NCBI GenBank assembly: GCA_964617105.1
Contig: CAZTWC010000061.1
Location: 1-15,989, forward strand
Length of the DNA: 15,989 bases
From: CAZTWC01 sp964617105 [NCBI: uncultured Myxococcia bacterium]
GTDB lineage: Bacteria; CAZTWC01
Direction: 5' to 3'
In this document: positions 5,675 to 13,572 of the stretch, in pieces
Position numbering within the stretch: the stretch's first letter is position 1
How the letters are laid out: each line of letters opens with the position of its first letter
Translations under genes and position numbers: made by a program
The notes under the pieces: model-generated
What the model was told of the DNA's origin: nothing
The model's input: only the letters and a program-made list of their open reading frames with translations
Databases searched by the model: none

Positions 5675-7156
5675 ATGAAAGTGAATGAATACGATTTTGT
5701 CTCTTTAGAGGCGATTAAAAACTGGATAGGAGGCAAATGGGTTAATCCGGTGGAAGGCCAAAGCATGGAGGTTATTAATCCCCGTTATGGCAAATCCTTC
5801 TGCCAACTGGCGGCCAGTGACGCTCAAGACGTGGAGATGGCTGTCCAGGCAGCCAAAGAAGCCTTTCCTGGTTGGCGGAATACCCCTATCAAAGAACGGG
5901 CCCAGGTGCTCTACCAGTTCAAATATTTGATTCAGCGAGACGCTGAAGAATTGGCCTGGCTGATCTCCCACGAAAACGGTAAAACTTTTGCCGAAGCGCA
6001 GGCCAGCGTAGCCAAAACAGTGGAATGCCTGGAGTTGGGATGCTCTATTCCTAATATTCAAACTAACCACACTCTCTATGTCAGCCGGGGGGTATCCTGT
6101 TCGGTGAATCACGAACCTCTGGGAGTGTGCGCCGGCGTTACCCCTTTCAATTTCCCCCTGATGGTGCCCATGTGGATGCTACCACAGGCGCTGGTGGCGG
6201 GTAACACCTTTATCCTCAAACCTTCCGAGCAGGTGCCGGTATCGATTGCCCGCCTGGCCGAACTGCTGGATGAAGCGGGTTTGCCCAAAGGAGTTTTCAA
6301 CATTGTCAACGGAGCCCGCCCGCCGGTGGAAGCCCTGGTGGACCATCCTGAAATCAAAGCCATGGCCTTTGTTGGATCTACACCGGTAGCCCAATCTCTC
6401 TATGCCCGGGGGGCAAAACTAGGCCGGCCCATGCTCTGCCTGGGCAGCGCCAAAAATCACTTGATCATGGTACCTGACGCTGATCCGGATATGACTGCTA
6501 ACGATGTGGTGCGCTCCTTTTTCGGCATGTCTGGTCAACGCTGCATGGCTGCAACTGTGCTGGTGGGTGTAGGTAATATTGATCATATCCTGGAAAAAAT
6601 CCTCCAGGAAACTAAAAAGATTAAACTCGGTGTTGATATGGGACCATTGATCAATGAAGCGGCAATCTCCCGCATCAACACTATTGTGGAAAATACCCTC
6701 AATGCAGGCGCCACCCTGCTTTTAGACGGTAGAGGAACACAGGTTGAGAGTGCTGCCCAGGGCTATTGGACCGGTCCCACTATCCTGGACAATGTAACTC
6801 CCCAAATGCCCGCCTATACCGATGAAGTGTTCGGTCCAGTAATGAGTATCGTGCGGGTAAAAACTCTGGATGAAGCAATTGAGATCGAAAACAATAACAT
6901 TTTTGGCAACGGCGGTTCTATCTACACCTCTTCCGGCGCCACCGCCAACTATGCGGCCCAGCGGATAAACTCCGGCATGGTAGGGATCAACATCGGCATC
7001 CCGGTGCCCCGCGAACCTTTTGCCTTTGGGGGCTGGGAACTCAGTAAATTTGGACATGGCGATATTACCGGCGAAGACGGTTACCGTTTTTGGACCCGGC
7101 CCCGCAAATTGACAACCAAGTGGGCGCTGCAACCAGATGCAACCTGGATGAGTTAA
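5675..7156 (+). CDS. mmsA: CoA-acylating (methyl)malonate-semialdehyde dehydrogenase
   Basis: This enzyme of the aldehyde dehydrogenase superfamily oxidises methylmalonate semialdehyde to propionyl-CoA, or malonate semialdehyde to acetyl-CoA, with NAD+ and CoA and release of CO2. The 493 residues match the family length. The catalytic nucleophile is Cys290 in FFGMSGQRCMA, and Asn159 sits in VTPFNFPLMVPMW. Where most aldehyde dehydrogenases carry ELGGKN with the general-base glutamate, this protein reads LGSAKNH, the CoA-dependent MMSDH pattern. The FGPVMS region and EPFAFGGWELSKFGHGDITG near the C-terminus also fit. The ATG follows TTAGGAG. It is the first gene of the operon and encodes the last step of pyrimidine breakdown; 20 bases separate it from the next gene. 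Family membership is very likely. Preference for the malonate or methylmalonate compound cannot be read from sequence. Confidence 0.92.
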   Translation: MKVNEYDFVSLEAIKNWIGGKWVNPVEGQSMEVINPRYGKSFCQLAASDAQDVEMAVQAAKEAFPGWRNTPIKERAQVLYQFKYLIQRDAEELAWLISHENGKTFAEAQASVAKTVECLELGCSIPNIQTNHTLYVSRGVSCSVNHEPLGVCAGVTPFNFPLMVPMWMLPQALVAGNTFILKPSEQVPVSIARLAELLDEAGLPKGVFNIVNGARPPVEALVDHPEIKAMAFVGSTPVAQSLYARGAKLGRPMLCLGSAKNHLIMVPDADPDMTANDVVRSFFGMSGQRCMAATVLVGVGNIDHILEKILQETKKIKLGVDMGPLINEAAISRINTIVENTLNAGATLLLDGRGTQVESAAQGYWTGPTILDNVTPQMPAYTDEVFGPVMSIVRVKTLDEAIEIENNNIFGNGGSIYTSSGATANYAAQRINSGMVGINIGIPVPREPFAFGGWELSKFGHGDITGEDGYRFWTRPRKLTTKWALQPDATWMS

Positions 7157-7176
7157 TAGAGAATTTGGAGGATATA

Positions 7177-8049
7177 ATGGCAAACAAAGTTATCTGTGGC
7201 ATGATTCAATGTAAAAACGTGATCAACGACAATACCACGCCGGTAAAGCAAGTAAAAAAGGCGATGTTTGAGGCCCACGTCCCTTTTATCGAAGAGGCTG
7301 GTAAAAAGGGAGTGCAGATTTTGGGATTGCAAGAGATTTTCGATGGCCCCTATTTCTGCCCCAGCCAGGATGCTCGCTGGTACGAAGCGGCCGAGCCGGT
7401 GCCAGGCCCTACGGTTGAGCGCTGCGCTGAATTCGCCAAAAAATATTCAATGGTGATGGTGGTGCCCATCTACGAAAAAGTGATGAGCGGGGTTTATTAC
7501 AACACCGCCGCAGTGCTGGATGCTGATGGCACCTATTTGGGCAAATACCGTAAAATCCATATCCCTCAGGTGGCTGGTTTTTGGGAAAAATTCTTTTTTA
7601 AACCTGGCAACCTGGGTTACCCGATTTTCAAAACCAGGTACGCCAAAGTTGGAGTCTATATCTGTTACGACCGCCACTTTCCCGAAGGCACCCGTTTGTT
7701 AGGCTTAAACGGTGCTGAAATCGTATTTAATCCTTCCGCCACTGTGGCCGGGCTCTCTCAATACCTATGGCAACTGGAGCAACCCGCTCATGCAGTTGCC
7801 AACGGCTATTTCATGGGCTGTTCCAACCGGGTGGGAGAGGAAGCACCCTGGAATATCGGCAAATTTTACGGCACCAGTTACTTTGTCAATCCCAGAGGCG
7901 AAATAATCGCCAAAGCCAGCGAGGATGAAAGTGAACTGGTAACCACCGAGGTTGACCTGGATATGATCGACCAGGTACGCAATACCTGGCAGTTTTATCG
8001 TGACAGGCGGCCAGAGACTTACGAAAATATGACCAAACTTTTACCGTAG
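7177..8049 (+). CDS. Beta-ureidopropionase (nitrilase superfamily)
   Basis: This enzyme hydrolyses N-carbamoyl-beta-alanine (or N-carbamoyl-beta-aminoisobutyrate) to the beta-amino acid, CO2 and ammonia. The product is 290 residues with the nitrilase triad visible: Glu53 in LGLQEIF, Lys126 in YRKIHIP, Cys163 in YICYDRHFPE. Segments such as GNLGYPIF and NGAEIVFNPSATVAGLSQ closely recall eukaryotic UPB1, which favours ureidopropionase over N-carbamoylputrescine amidase or carbamoyl-D-amino-acid hydrolase. An in-frame ATG at 7090 lies inside mmsA; the one at 7177 follows GGAGG at 7167-7171 and is the true start. The dihydropyrimidinase gene, which makes its substrate, starts 16 bases downstream. 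Confidence 0.92.
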   Translation: MANKVICGMIQCKNVINDNTTPVKQVKKAMFEAHVPFIEEAGKKGVQILGLQEIFDGPYFCPSQDARWYEAAEPVPGPTVERCAEFAKKYSMVMVVPIYEKVMSGVYYNTAAVLDADGTYLGKYRKIHIPQVAGFWEKFFFKPGNLGYPIFKTRYAKVGVYICYDRHFPEGTRLLGLNGAEIVFNPSATVAGLSQYLWQLEQPAHAVANGYFMGCSNRVGEEAPWNIGKFYGTSYFVNPRGEIIAKASEDESELVTTEVDLDMIDQVRNTWQFYRDRRPETYENMTKLLP

Positions 8050-8065
8050 CGTTGGGAGGAGTTAA

Positions 8066-9448
8066 ATGAGCATTTTAATTAAAAATGGTCAAATCATTAC
8101 CGCGTTTAAAAAATATCGGGCCGATATTCTGGTGGATGGAGAAAAAATAGTTAAAATAGGTCAAAACCTGCCCTCCACCGGGGTGGAGAGGGTCATAGAC
8201 GCAGAGGATAAACTGGTGATCCCTGGCGGCGTGGATCCACACACCCATCTGGACCTGCCATTTATGGGCACTGTTACCCGGGACGACTTTGCCAGCGGCA
8301 CTATTGCCGCAGCAGCCGGCGGTACCACCACTATCATCGATTTCGCCATACCTGCCAAAGAGGAGCCTCTTGGTAGTGCAGCGGACACCTGGCGCCAAAA
8401 GGCAGACGGAAAAGTGGCCACCGACTATTCCCTCCATATGGCAGTTACCTGGTGGAATGATGCTGTGGCCGAGGAGTTGCCCTCCATGATGGAGCGGGGC
8501 ATCTCCAGTTTCAAGGTATTTTTAGCCTACAAGGGAGCCATTGGCATTGATGACGCCCAGATGTACGAAATCATGGCCGCAGCCAAGAAATTGGGCGCCC
8601 TGGTAATGGTGCACGCTGAAAACGCCGAATTGGTCTGGCAACTGCAACAAAAACTGCTCAAAGAGGGCAAAACCGAGCCTATATTTCATGCACGCTCCCG
8701 CCCACCATTTGTGGAAGGAGAGGGGACCCACCGCTCAATTACCATGGCCCGGGTTCACGATATGCCGGTCTATTTTGTCCATATGAGCGCTGCCGATGCC
8801 CTGGAAAAAGTGCGGGATTCCTTCTTTCGGGGAGAGAAAGCCATTGCTGAAACCTGTCCCCAGTACCTGCTGCTGGACGAGAGTTACTATCAGCGTTCCG
8901 GCTGGCAAGGCGCCAAGTGGGTAATGTCGCCGCCTCTTCGCTCCCGCGAACACTGCAAGGCTTTGTGGGCCGGCATCAAAGGTGGACTGATAAAAACCAT
9001 TGGCACTGACCATTGCTCCTTTGACTTCAAAGGACAAAAAGATATGTTCGGCAAAAAAGATTTCTCGGTAATCCCTAACGGCATCCCCGCCATCCAGGAC
9101 CGGCTTAGTTTAATATACACCTATGGCGTACTGGCCGGTCAAATCGATGTGTGCCGTTGGGTAGAGTTATGCTGTTCCAATCCCGCCCGTATATTTGGCC
9201 TATATCCACGCAAAGGGATCATTAAAAAAGGCTCTGATGCCGATATAGTGATTTGGGATCCAGATTGGGAAGGAGTTTTGAGTGCTGAAACCCAGTTTCA
9301 TAAAAACGACTACAATGCTTTTGAAGGCTTCAAGGTTAAAGGACGGCCCCATATTGTTACCCTACGGGGAAAAGTTATCTGCGAGCAGGGCCAATATACT
9401 GGCCAGACCGGTGACGGTAAATTTTTATCCCGAGGACCATTATACTGA
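8066..9448 (+). CDS. hydA: Dihydropyrimidinase / D-hydantoinase
   Basis: This cyclic amidohydrolase opens dihydrouracil or dihydrothymine to the N-carbamoyl beta-amino acid at a binuclear metal centre. All metal ligands are visible: His59 and His61 in DPHTHLD, the carboxylatable Lys150 in SSFKVFLAYKG, His183 in MVHAENAE, His239 in YFVHMSAADA and Asp315 in GTDHCSFD. From Lys150 on, the numbering coincides with well-studied bacterial D-hydantoinases, and 460 residues is the normal length. The start at 8066 follows GGGAGGAG. Allantoinase and dihydroorotase are more distant relatives. The neighbouring preTA and ureidopropionase genes make dihydropyrimidine the likely natural substrate. After the stop there is a 105-base gap before the next gene. 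Confidence 0.95.
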   Translation: MSILIKNGQIITAFKKYRADILVDGEKIVKIGQNLPSTGVERVIDAEDKLVIPGGVDPHTHLDLPFMGTVTRDDFASGTIAAAAGGTTTIIDFAIPAKEEPLGSAADTWRQKADGKVATDYSLHMAVTWWNDAVAEELPSMMERGISSFKVFLAYKGAIGIDDAQMYEIMAAAKKLGALVMVHAENAELVWQLQQKLLKEGKTEPIFHARSRPPFVEGEGTHRSITMARVHDMPVYFVHMSAADALEKVRDSFFRGEKAIAETCPQYLLLDESYYQRSGWQGAKWVMSPPLRSREHCKALWAGIKGGLIKTIGTDHCSFDFKGQKDMFGKKDFSVIPNGIPAIQDRLSLIYTYGVLAGQIDVCRWVELCCSNPARIFGLYPRKGIIKKGSDADIVIWDPDWEGVLSAETQFHKNDYNAFEGFKVKGRPHIVTLRGKVICEQGQYTGQTGDGKFLSRGPLY

Positions 9449-9553
9449 ATCTAAAATTGCAAGTTGACCCACCAATATCGGTTGTGGAATCCTGGAAAGA
9501 TTGCCGATTTTTTGGTCAAATATCCTTGGCAATTTGAGATAGGGAGAGAAAAA

Positions 9554-10852
9554 ATGAATAACCACCAATTGACGGCCAACCAGGTTCGCCAACTTCATGA
9601 CCAATACACCTTTAGTACCATTAACTATTACCAGGAACCCCTGGTTATTACCGAAGGGAATGGGGTCTATGTCAAAGACCTGACCGGACAAGAGTACCTT
9701 GATTTTTTTGGAGGTATCCTCACGGTTTCTATAGGTCACTGTCACCCAAAAATCACCAGATCTATCAAGGAACAGACCGACAAACTGCACCACATATCTA
9801 CGCTGTACCCAACCCTGCCTATGGTCCAGTTGGCAGAGAAACTAGCCCAAATTACTCCGGGCAAACTGAAAAAAACTTTCTTTACCGCATCCGGCACCGA
9901 AGCCGATGAAACCGCGGTTATGCTGGCTTTCAGCCATACTGGCAGCAATGAACTTATTGCTTTGCGCCACGGTTATTCAGGACGTTCAGCTCTGGCCCAG
10001 TCGCTGATGGGACACGCTTCCTGGCGCTGCCTTCCCACCCAAATCCCGGGAATTAAGCATGCCCACAATCCTTACTGTTACCGCTGCGCTATGGGATTGA
10101 CCTATCCCAACTGCGACCTGAAATGCGCCACCGATATAGAGGAGTTGATCCAAACTACCACCACTGGCAAAATTGCTGGTATGCTGGCCGAACCTATTCA
10201 GGGAGTGGGTGGATTTATTGTTCCTCCTCCCGATTACTTTAAAGTGGCCGTGGATATTGTTCGGAAATATGGTGGCATTTTTATCTGTGACGAAGTGCAG
10301 ACCGGCTTTGGCCGCACCGGAGAAAAGATGTTCGGCATCGAACACTGGCAGGTGGAACCAGAAATTATCACCATGGCCAAAGGGATTGCCAACGGACTCC
10401 CCTTAGGCGCTACTATTGCCAACGAAGAGGTAGCCGGGGCCATTCAAGGCTTAACTATCTCCACCTTTGGCGGCAATCCTCTAAGTTGTGCCTCAGCCAA
10501 TGCCACTATCCAGGTTATTCAGCAGGAGAATATCCTCACTCACGTGGCTCAGATGGGCAAACTTTTAAAGGATGGACTGATGGAGTTGCAGGAGAAATAT
10601 CCGGTTATCGGTGATGTCCGGGGCAAAGGACTGATGCTGGCGGTGGAGATTGTAACCGATGAACCAGGCGGAGATCGGACTCCCAATCTGGAAGAAACCG
10701 GACGGATTTTTGAAAAAGCCAGAAAAGAGGGTCTGCTGGTGGGTAAAGGCGGGCTGTACGGCAACGTATTGCGCATAGCTCCGCCCATGAGTATAGACCA
10801 GGCTGGCATCGAATCAGGATTAAAATTGCTGGACCAGGCTTTTGCCTCATAA
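9554..10852 (+). CDS. Class III aminotransferase, AGXT2-like (beta-alanine / beta-aminoisobutyrate transaminase)
   Basis: This PLP enzyme probably transfers the amino group of beta-alanine or beta-aminoisobutyrate to a keto acid such as pyruvate, giving malonate or methylmalonate semialdehyde. It has 432 residues. The Schiff-base lysine is Lys276 in ITMAKGIANGLPLGA; FFTASGTEADETA, AEPIQGVGG and CDEVQTGFGRTG are typical fold-type I class III motifs. A cysteine-rich segment carries Cys175, Cys178, Cys187 and Cys191; mammalian GABA transaminase uses a CxxC in this kind of enzyme to hold an iron-sulfur cluster. The frame opens further upstream, but the ATG at 9554 follows AGGGAGAG (9541-9548) and the protein start fits the family. 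GABA or ornithine transaminase activity is the alternative; context favours the pyrimidine route. Confidence 0.88.
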   Translation: MNNHQLTANQVRQLHDQYTFSTINYYQEPLVITEGNGVYVKDLTGQEYLDFFGGILTVSIGHCHPKITRSIKEQTDKLHHISTLYPTLPMVQLAEKLAQITPGKLKKTFFTASGTEADETAVMLAFSHTGSNELIALRHGYSGRSALAQSLMGHASWRCLPTQIPGIKHAHNPYCYRCAMGLTYPNCDLKCATDIEELIQTTTTGKIAGMLAEPIQGVGGFIVPPPDYFKVAVDIVRKYGGIFICDEVQTGFGRTGEKMFGIEHWQVEPEIITMAKGIANGLPLGATIANEEVAGAIQGLTISTFGGNPLSCASANATIQVIQQENILTHVAQMGKLLKDGLMELQEKYPVIGDVRGKGLMLAVEIVTDEPGGDRTPNLEETGRIFEKARKEGLLVGKGGLYGNVLRIAPPMSIDQAGIESGLKLLDQAFAS

Positions 10853-10943
10853 AACTACGATTTACAAGTAAGGGGCCATTCTGGCATCCATCTGATTTGC
10901 TATATTTTTGAGTACGACATAAGGCTTTATGAAAGGTAATCAA

Positions 10944-12305
10944 ATGAGTATCTCATCTAGTAATGAAAACAGTGTTAACGGGTTAAAAAAGAACCTCAAC
11001 CTGCAGTCGGCTATGGATGAAGCCTCCAGGTGCCTGCTCTGTCACGATGCCCCCTGCAGCCAGCAATGCCCGGCCGGAACTGACCCGGCTAAATTTATCC
11101 GGAAAATCCATTTGCTAAATTTTAAAGGAGCGGCTCGCACTATTCTTACCAACAACCCCTTGGGCGGAGTTTGCGGACTGGTATGCCCCACCGATAAACT
11201 CTGCGCCCAGGGCTGCTCCCGGGCCGGCCTGGACAAGCCTATCAAAATTGGTGCTCTGCAAAAATTTGCCGTTGATTACGGCCGTTCAAGAGGATTTAAA
11301 ATTCCTCTGCCAAATATAGATAAAAACTCTGGCAAAAAAGTAGCCATTATCGGCGCCGGACCCTGCGGCCTGTCGGCAGCCAGGGAGTTAGCGCTTTTAG
11401 GACACCAGGTGACCATATTTGAAACTAAAGAACAGGCCGGAGGGATCTTGCGCTATGGAGTTCCCGAGTTTCGTTGCCAGACGGTTGACCTGGACCAGGA
11501 TCTGGCCGATATTTTGACCAAAGAGATCTGCTTAAAGACCAATCACCCTATCCAGGGAGAAAATGCGGTAACAGGACTGTTAGAGCAAGGTTTTCAGGCA
11601 GTATTAGTGGCCGTGGGGCTCCAAAAGCAACATAACCTGAACCTCCCTGGCTCTGACCTGGAGGGGGTGACAGATTCCGCCAATTTCCTCTGCTCCGCCA
11701 AAATAGATGGGGCAAACGGGGAAGCGGCAAAAATGGTAGCCAATAAAAACGTGGCCATTATCGGCGGCGGCTCGGTGGCTATGGATGCAGCCTGCACTGC
11801 CAGATATCTGGGCGCCAAAAAAATTTACGCCATCAGCCTGGAGGCTTTGCAAGAGTTGCCAGCCGCTGAAACCGACCTGGAATTAGCCCGGGCCAACCAT
11901 ATTATCTTCAAAAGCCAGTGTATAGTGGAAAATATTAAAGGTGAAAACAATATAGTCACCCAAATAGATGGGGTTGAATGTGAGTGGATAGAGCCGGGAA
12001 TATTACTTCCGCACAACGCTCGTCCCATCCCGGATACTAATTTTAGCATTAAGGTGGGAGCGGTAATCCAGGCTATTGGCGCCGGTGTGGATGAAATAAA
12101 TCAGGAGATTTTCGCTTCACTTAATAAACTTAATATATTTAATAAACAAGGCAACTTAATAGAAACCGATGATGACAGTTTAGCCACCTCAAGTCCCGGG
12201 ATCTTCGCTGGCGGCGACATCTCCAGAGGAGCATCCACAGTGGTGGAAGCGGTAAGAGACGGTAAAAATGCTGCTGTGGCGATCAACAAGTATCTTCAAG
12301 ATTGA
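10944..12305 (+). CDS. preT: NAD(P)H-dependent dihydropyrimidine dehydrogenase, flavin/Fe-S subunit PreT
   Basis: PreT takes electrons from NAD(P)H through FAD and iron-sulfur clusters and passes them to PreA, which reduces uracil or thymine. The 453-residue product starts with a cysteine-rich domain (CLLCHDAPCSQQCP, then GVCGLVCPTDKLCAQGC) for two [4Fe-4S] clusters. Next come an FAD site, VAIIGAGPCGLSAA, and a pyridine-nucleotide site, VAIIGGGSVAMDAA, with a closing GGDISRGASTVVEAV. IGALQKFA includes Gln106, equivalent to the glutamine that ligates a cluster in mammalian dihydropyrimidine dehydrogenase; this and the adjacent preA rule out glutamate synthase small subunit. Two starts are possible: 10929 (AAGG four bases before) and 10944 (AAAGG seven bases before); I prefer 10944. 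The stop is 20 bases before the preA start. Confidence 0.93.
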   Translation: MSISSSNENSVNGLKKNLNLQSAMDEASRCLLCHDAPCSQQCPAGTDPAKFIRKIHLLNFKGAARTILTNNPLGGVCGLVCPTDKLCAQGCSRAGLDKPIKIGALQKFAVDYGRSRGFKIPLPNIDKNSGKKVAIIGAGPCGLSAARELALLGHQVTIFETKEQAGGILRYGVPEFRCQTVDLDQDLADILTKEICLKTNHPIQGENAVTGLLEQGFQAVLVAVGLQKQHNLNLPGSDLEGVTDSANFLCSAKIDGANGEAAKMVANKNVAIIGGGSVAMDAACTARYLGAKKIYAISLEALQELPAAETDLELARANHIIFKSQCIVENIKGENNIVTQIDGVECEWIEPGILLPHNARPIPDTNFSIKVGAVIQAIGAGVDEINQEIFASLNKLNIFNKQGNLIETDDDSLATSSPGIFAGGDISRGASTVVEAVRDGKNAAVAINKYLQD

Positions 12306-12325
12306 TTTATGAAGGAGTTGAGATA

Positions 12326-13534
12326 ATGAAAAACAACAATCGTCTGGCAATTAACTTTTGCGGCGTAGAATTTGAAAATCCTTTTTGTCTGTCTTCATCA
12401 CCTGTATCCAACACCGCTGAAATGGTAGAACGGGCCTATGATGCCGGCTGGGGCGGAGTGGTGTTTAAAACCGTGGGCCGGGATTTACGGATCACCCATC
12501 CTTCGCCAAGATTGAACGCCTACCATTACCAGGAAAAACGGGTGGTGGGATTACAAAACGTAGAGATGATCAGCGACCGCACCCTGGAAGAAAACCTTAA
12601 AGATATCACCTATTTGAAAAAGAAATATCCCAACCGGGTGCTGATTGTCAGCATAATGGGGCTAAAAGAGGACGACTGGTCAGACCTGGCCCATCGTTGC
12701 CAGGATGCCGGCGGCGACCTGCTGGAGTTAAACTTTTCCTGCCCGCAGATGGCCTATGAAGGTACCGGTTCCGATGTGGGCAAAGACGAAGACCTGATTG
12801 AAAAATTTACTGTGGCCTGTAAAAAGGTGACCAGCATACCGATTATCGCCAAGATGACCCCTAATGTCACCGACATGACCCTGCCGGCTCTGGCGGCTAA
12901 ACGGGGCGGAGCAGATGCTATCTCCGCTATCAATACCATCAAATGTATATCTGGCATAGATATCGACAAATTTATTCCCCTGCCCAACGTGGATGGCAAA
13001 TCCACGGTCAGCGGTTTTTCCGGCCCTTCGGCCAAACCCATAGGGCTCCGATTTATCTCTGATTTGGCCAGGGAACAGCAACTAAATCTTCCCCTGTCAG
13101 GCATGGGCGGCATTGTCACCTGGATAGATGCGCTGCACTATATTCTGCTGGGCGCCTCCACCATACAGGTAACTACCAGTATTATGCGCTACGGATACAG
13201 AATAGTGGAAGAGATGATCGAAGGGCTGTCAGACTACATGGAAGAAAAAGGGTTTGACTCTATCGATCAGGTGTGCGGTAAAGCGCTGGAAAACCTGGTC
13301 ACCCCCGACCTGCTTAACCACGGAGTAGAAGCCCGCAGTCAAATAGATAGGGATCTCTGCCTGGGTTGCGGCCAGTGTTACATCACCTGCCAGGATGCTG
13401 GAAACCAGGCCATTACCCTGGGAGAAGACCGTAAACCCACAGTAGATGAAGATCGCTGTTTCGGCTGCCTGATGTGTAAACATATCTGCCCGGTTTGGGA
13501 CTGCATCTCCTATAAAATGGTGGCGCGACAATAA
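12326..13534 (+). CDS. preA: Dihydropyrimidine dehydrogenase catalytic subunit PreA
   Basis: PreA is the FMN-containing half of the bacterial dihydropyrimidine dehydrogenase and interconverts uracil or thymine with the 5,6-dihydro forms. The 402 residues include the FMN barrel, with FCGVEFENPFCLSSSPVS at the start, ELNFSCPQ (Cys139), AKMTPNVTDM and GMGGIVTW, followed by a two-cluster ferredoxin domain: Cys345, 348, 351, 355 and Cys378, 381, 384, 388. The mammalian general-acid cysteine position appears to be Val151 (TGSDVGKDED), which I recall is also the case in E. coli PreA. The start at 12326 follows GAAGGAG eight bases upstream; a TTG at 12302 overlapping the preT stop is less likely. It is translationally close to preT, as in E. 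coli preTA. Confidence 0.95.
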   Translation: MKNNNRLAINFCGVEFENPFCLSSSPVSNTAEMVERAYDAGWGGVVFKTVGRDLRITHPSPRLNAYHYQEKRVVGLQNVEMISDRTLEENLKDITYLKKKYPNRVLIVSIMGLKEDDWSDLAHRCQDAGGDLLELNFSCPQMAYEGTGSDVGKDEDLIEKFTVACKKVTSIPIIAKMTPNVTDMTLPALAAKRGGADAISAINTIKCISGIDIDKFIPLPNVDGKSTVSGFSGPSAKPIGLRFISDLAREQQLNLPLSGMGGIVTWIDALHYILLGASTIQVTTSIMRYGYRIVEEMIEGLSDYMEEKGFDSIDQVCGKALENLVTPDLLNHGVEARSQIDRDLCLGCGQCYITCQDAGNQAITLGEDRKPTVDEDRCFGCLMCKHICPVWDCISYKMVARQ

Positions 13535-13572
13535 TACCAACTTCCCGTACATTGATTAAAAAAGGTAAACCG

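Noticed and set aside
7090-7176. In-frame upstream ATG extending the ureidopropionase by 29 residues into mmsA
   Set aside because: The extension overlaps mmsA and does not look like nitrilase sequence; the ATG at 7177 has a strong GGAGG site.
9464-9553. TTG start extending the transaminase by 30 residues
   Set aside because: No ribosome site and no family-like sequence; the ATG at 9554 has AGGGAGAG at good spacing.
10944-12305. Glutamate synthase small subunit (GltD) as identity of this gene
   Set aside because: No GltB large subunit nearby, preA follows directly, and the IGALQKFA glutamine matches dihydropyrimidine dehydrogenases.
12776-12778. PreA valine (Val151) at the position of the mammalian catalytic cysteine, as a sign of inactivity
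   Set aside because: As I recall, E. coli PreA has the same TGSDVG-like context, so this looks like a subfamily trait; an alignment would settle it.
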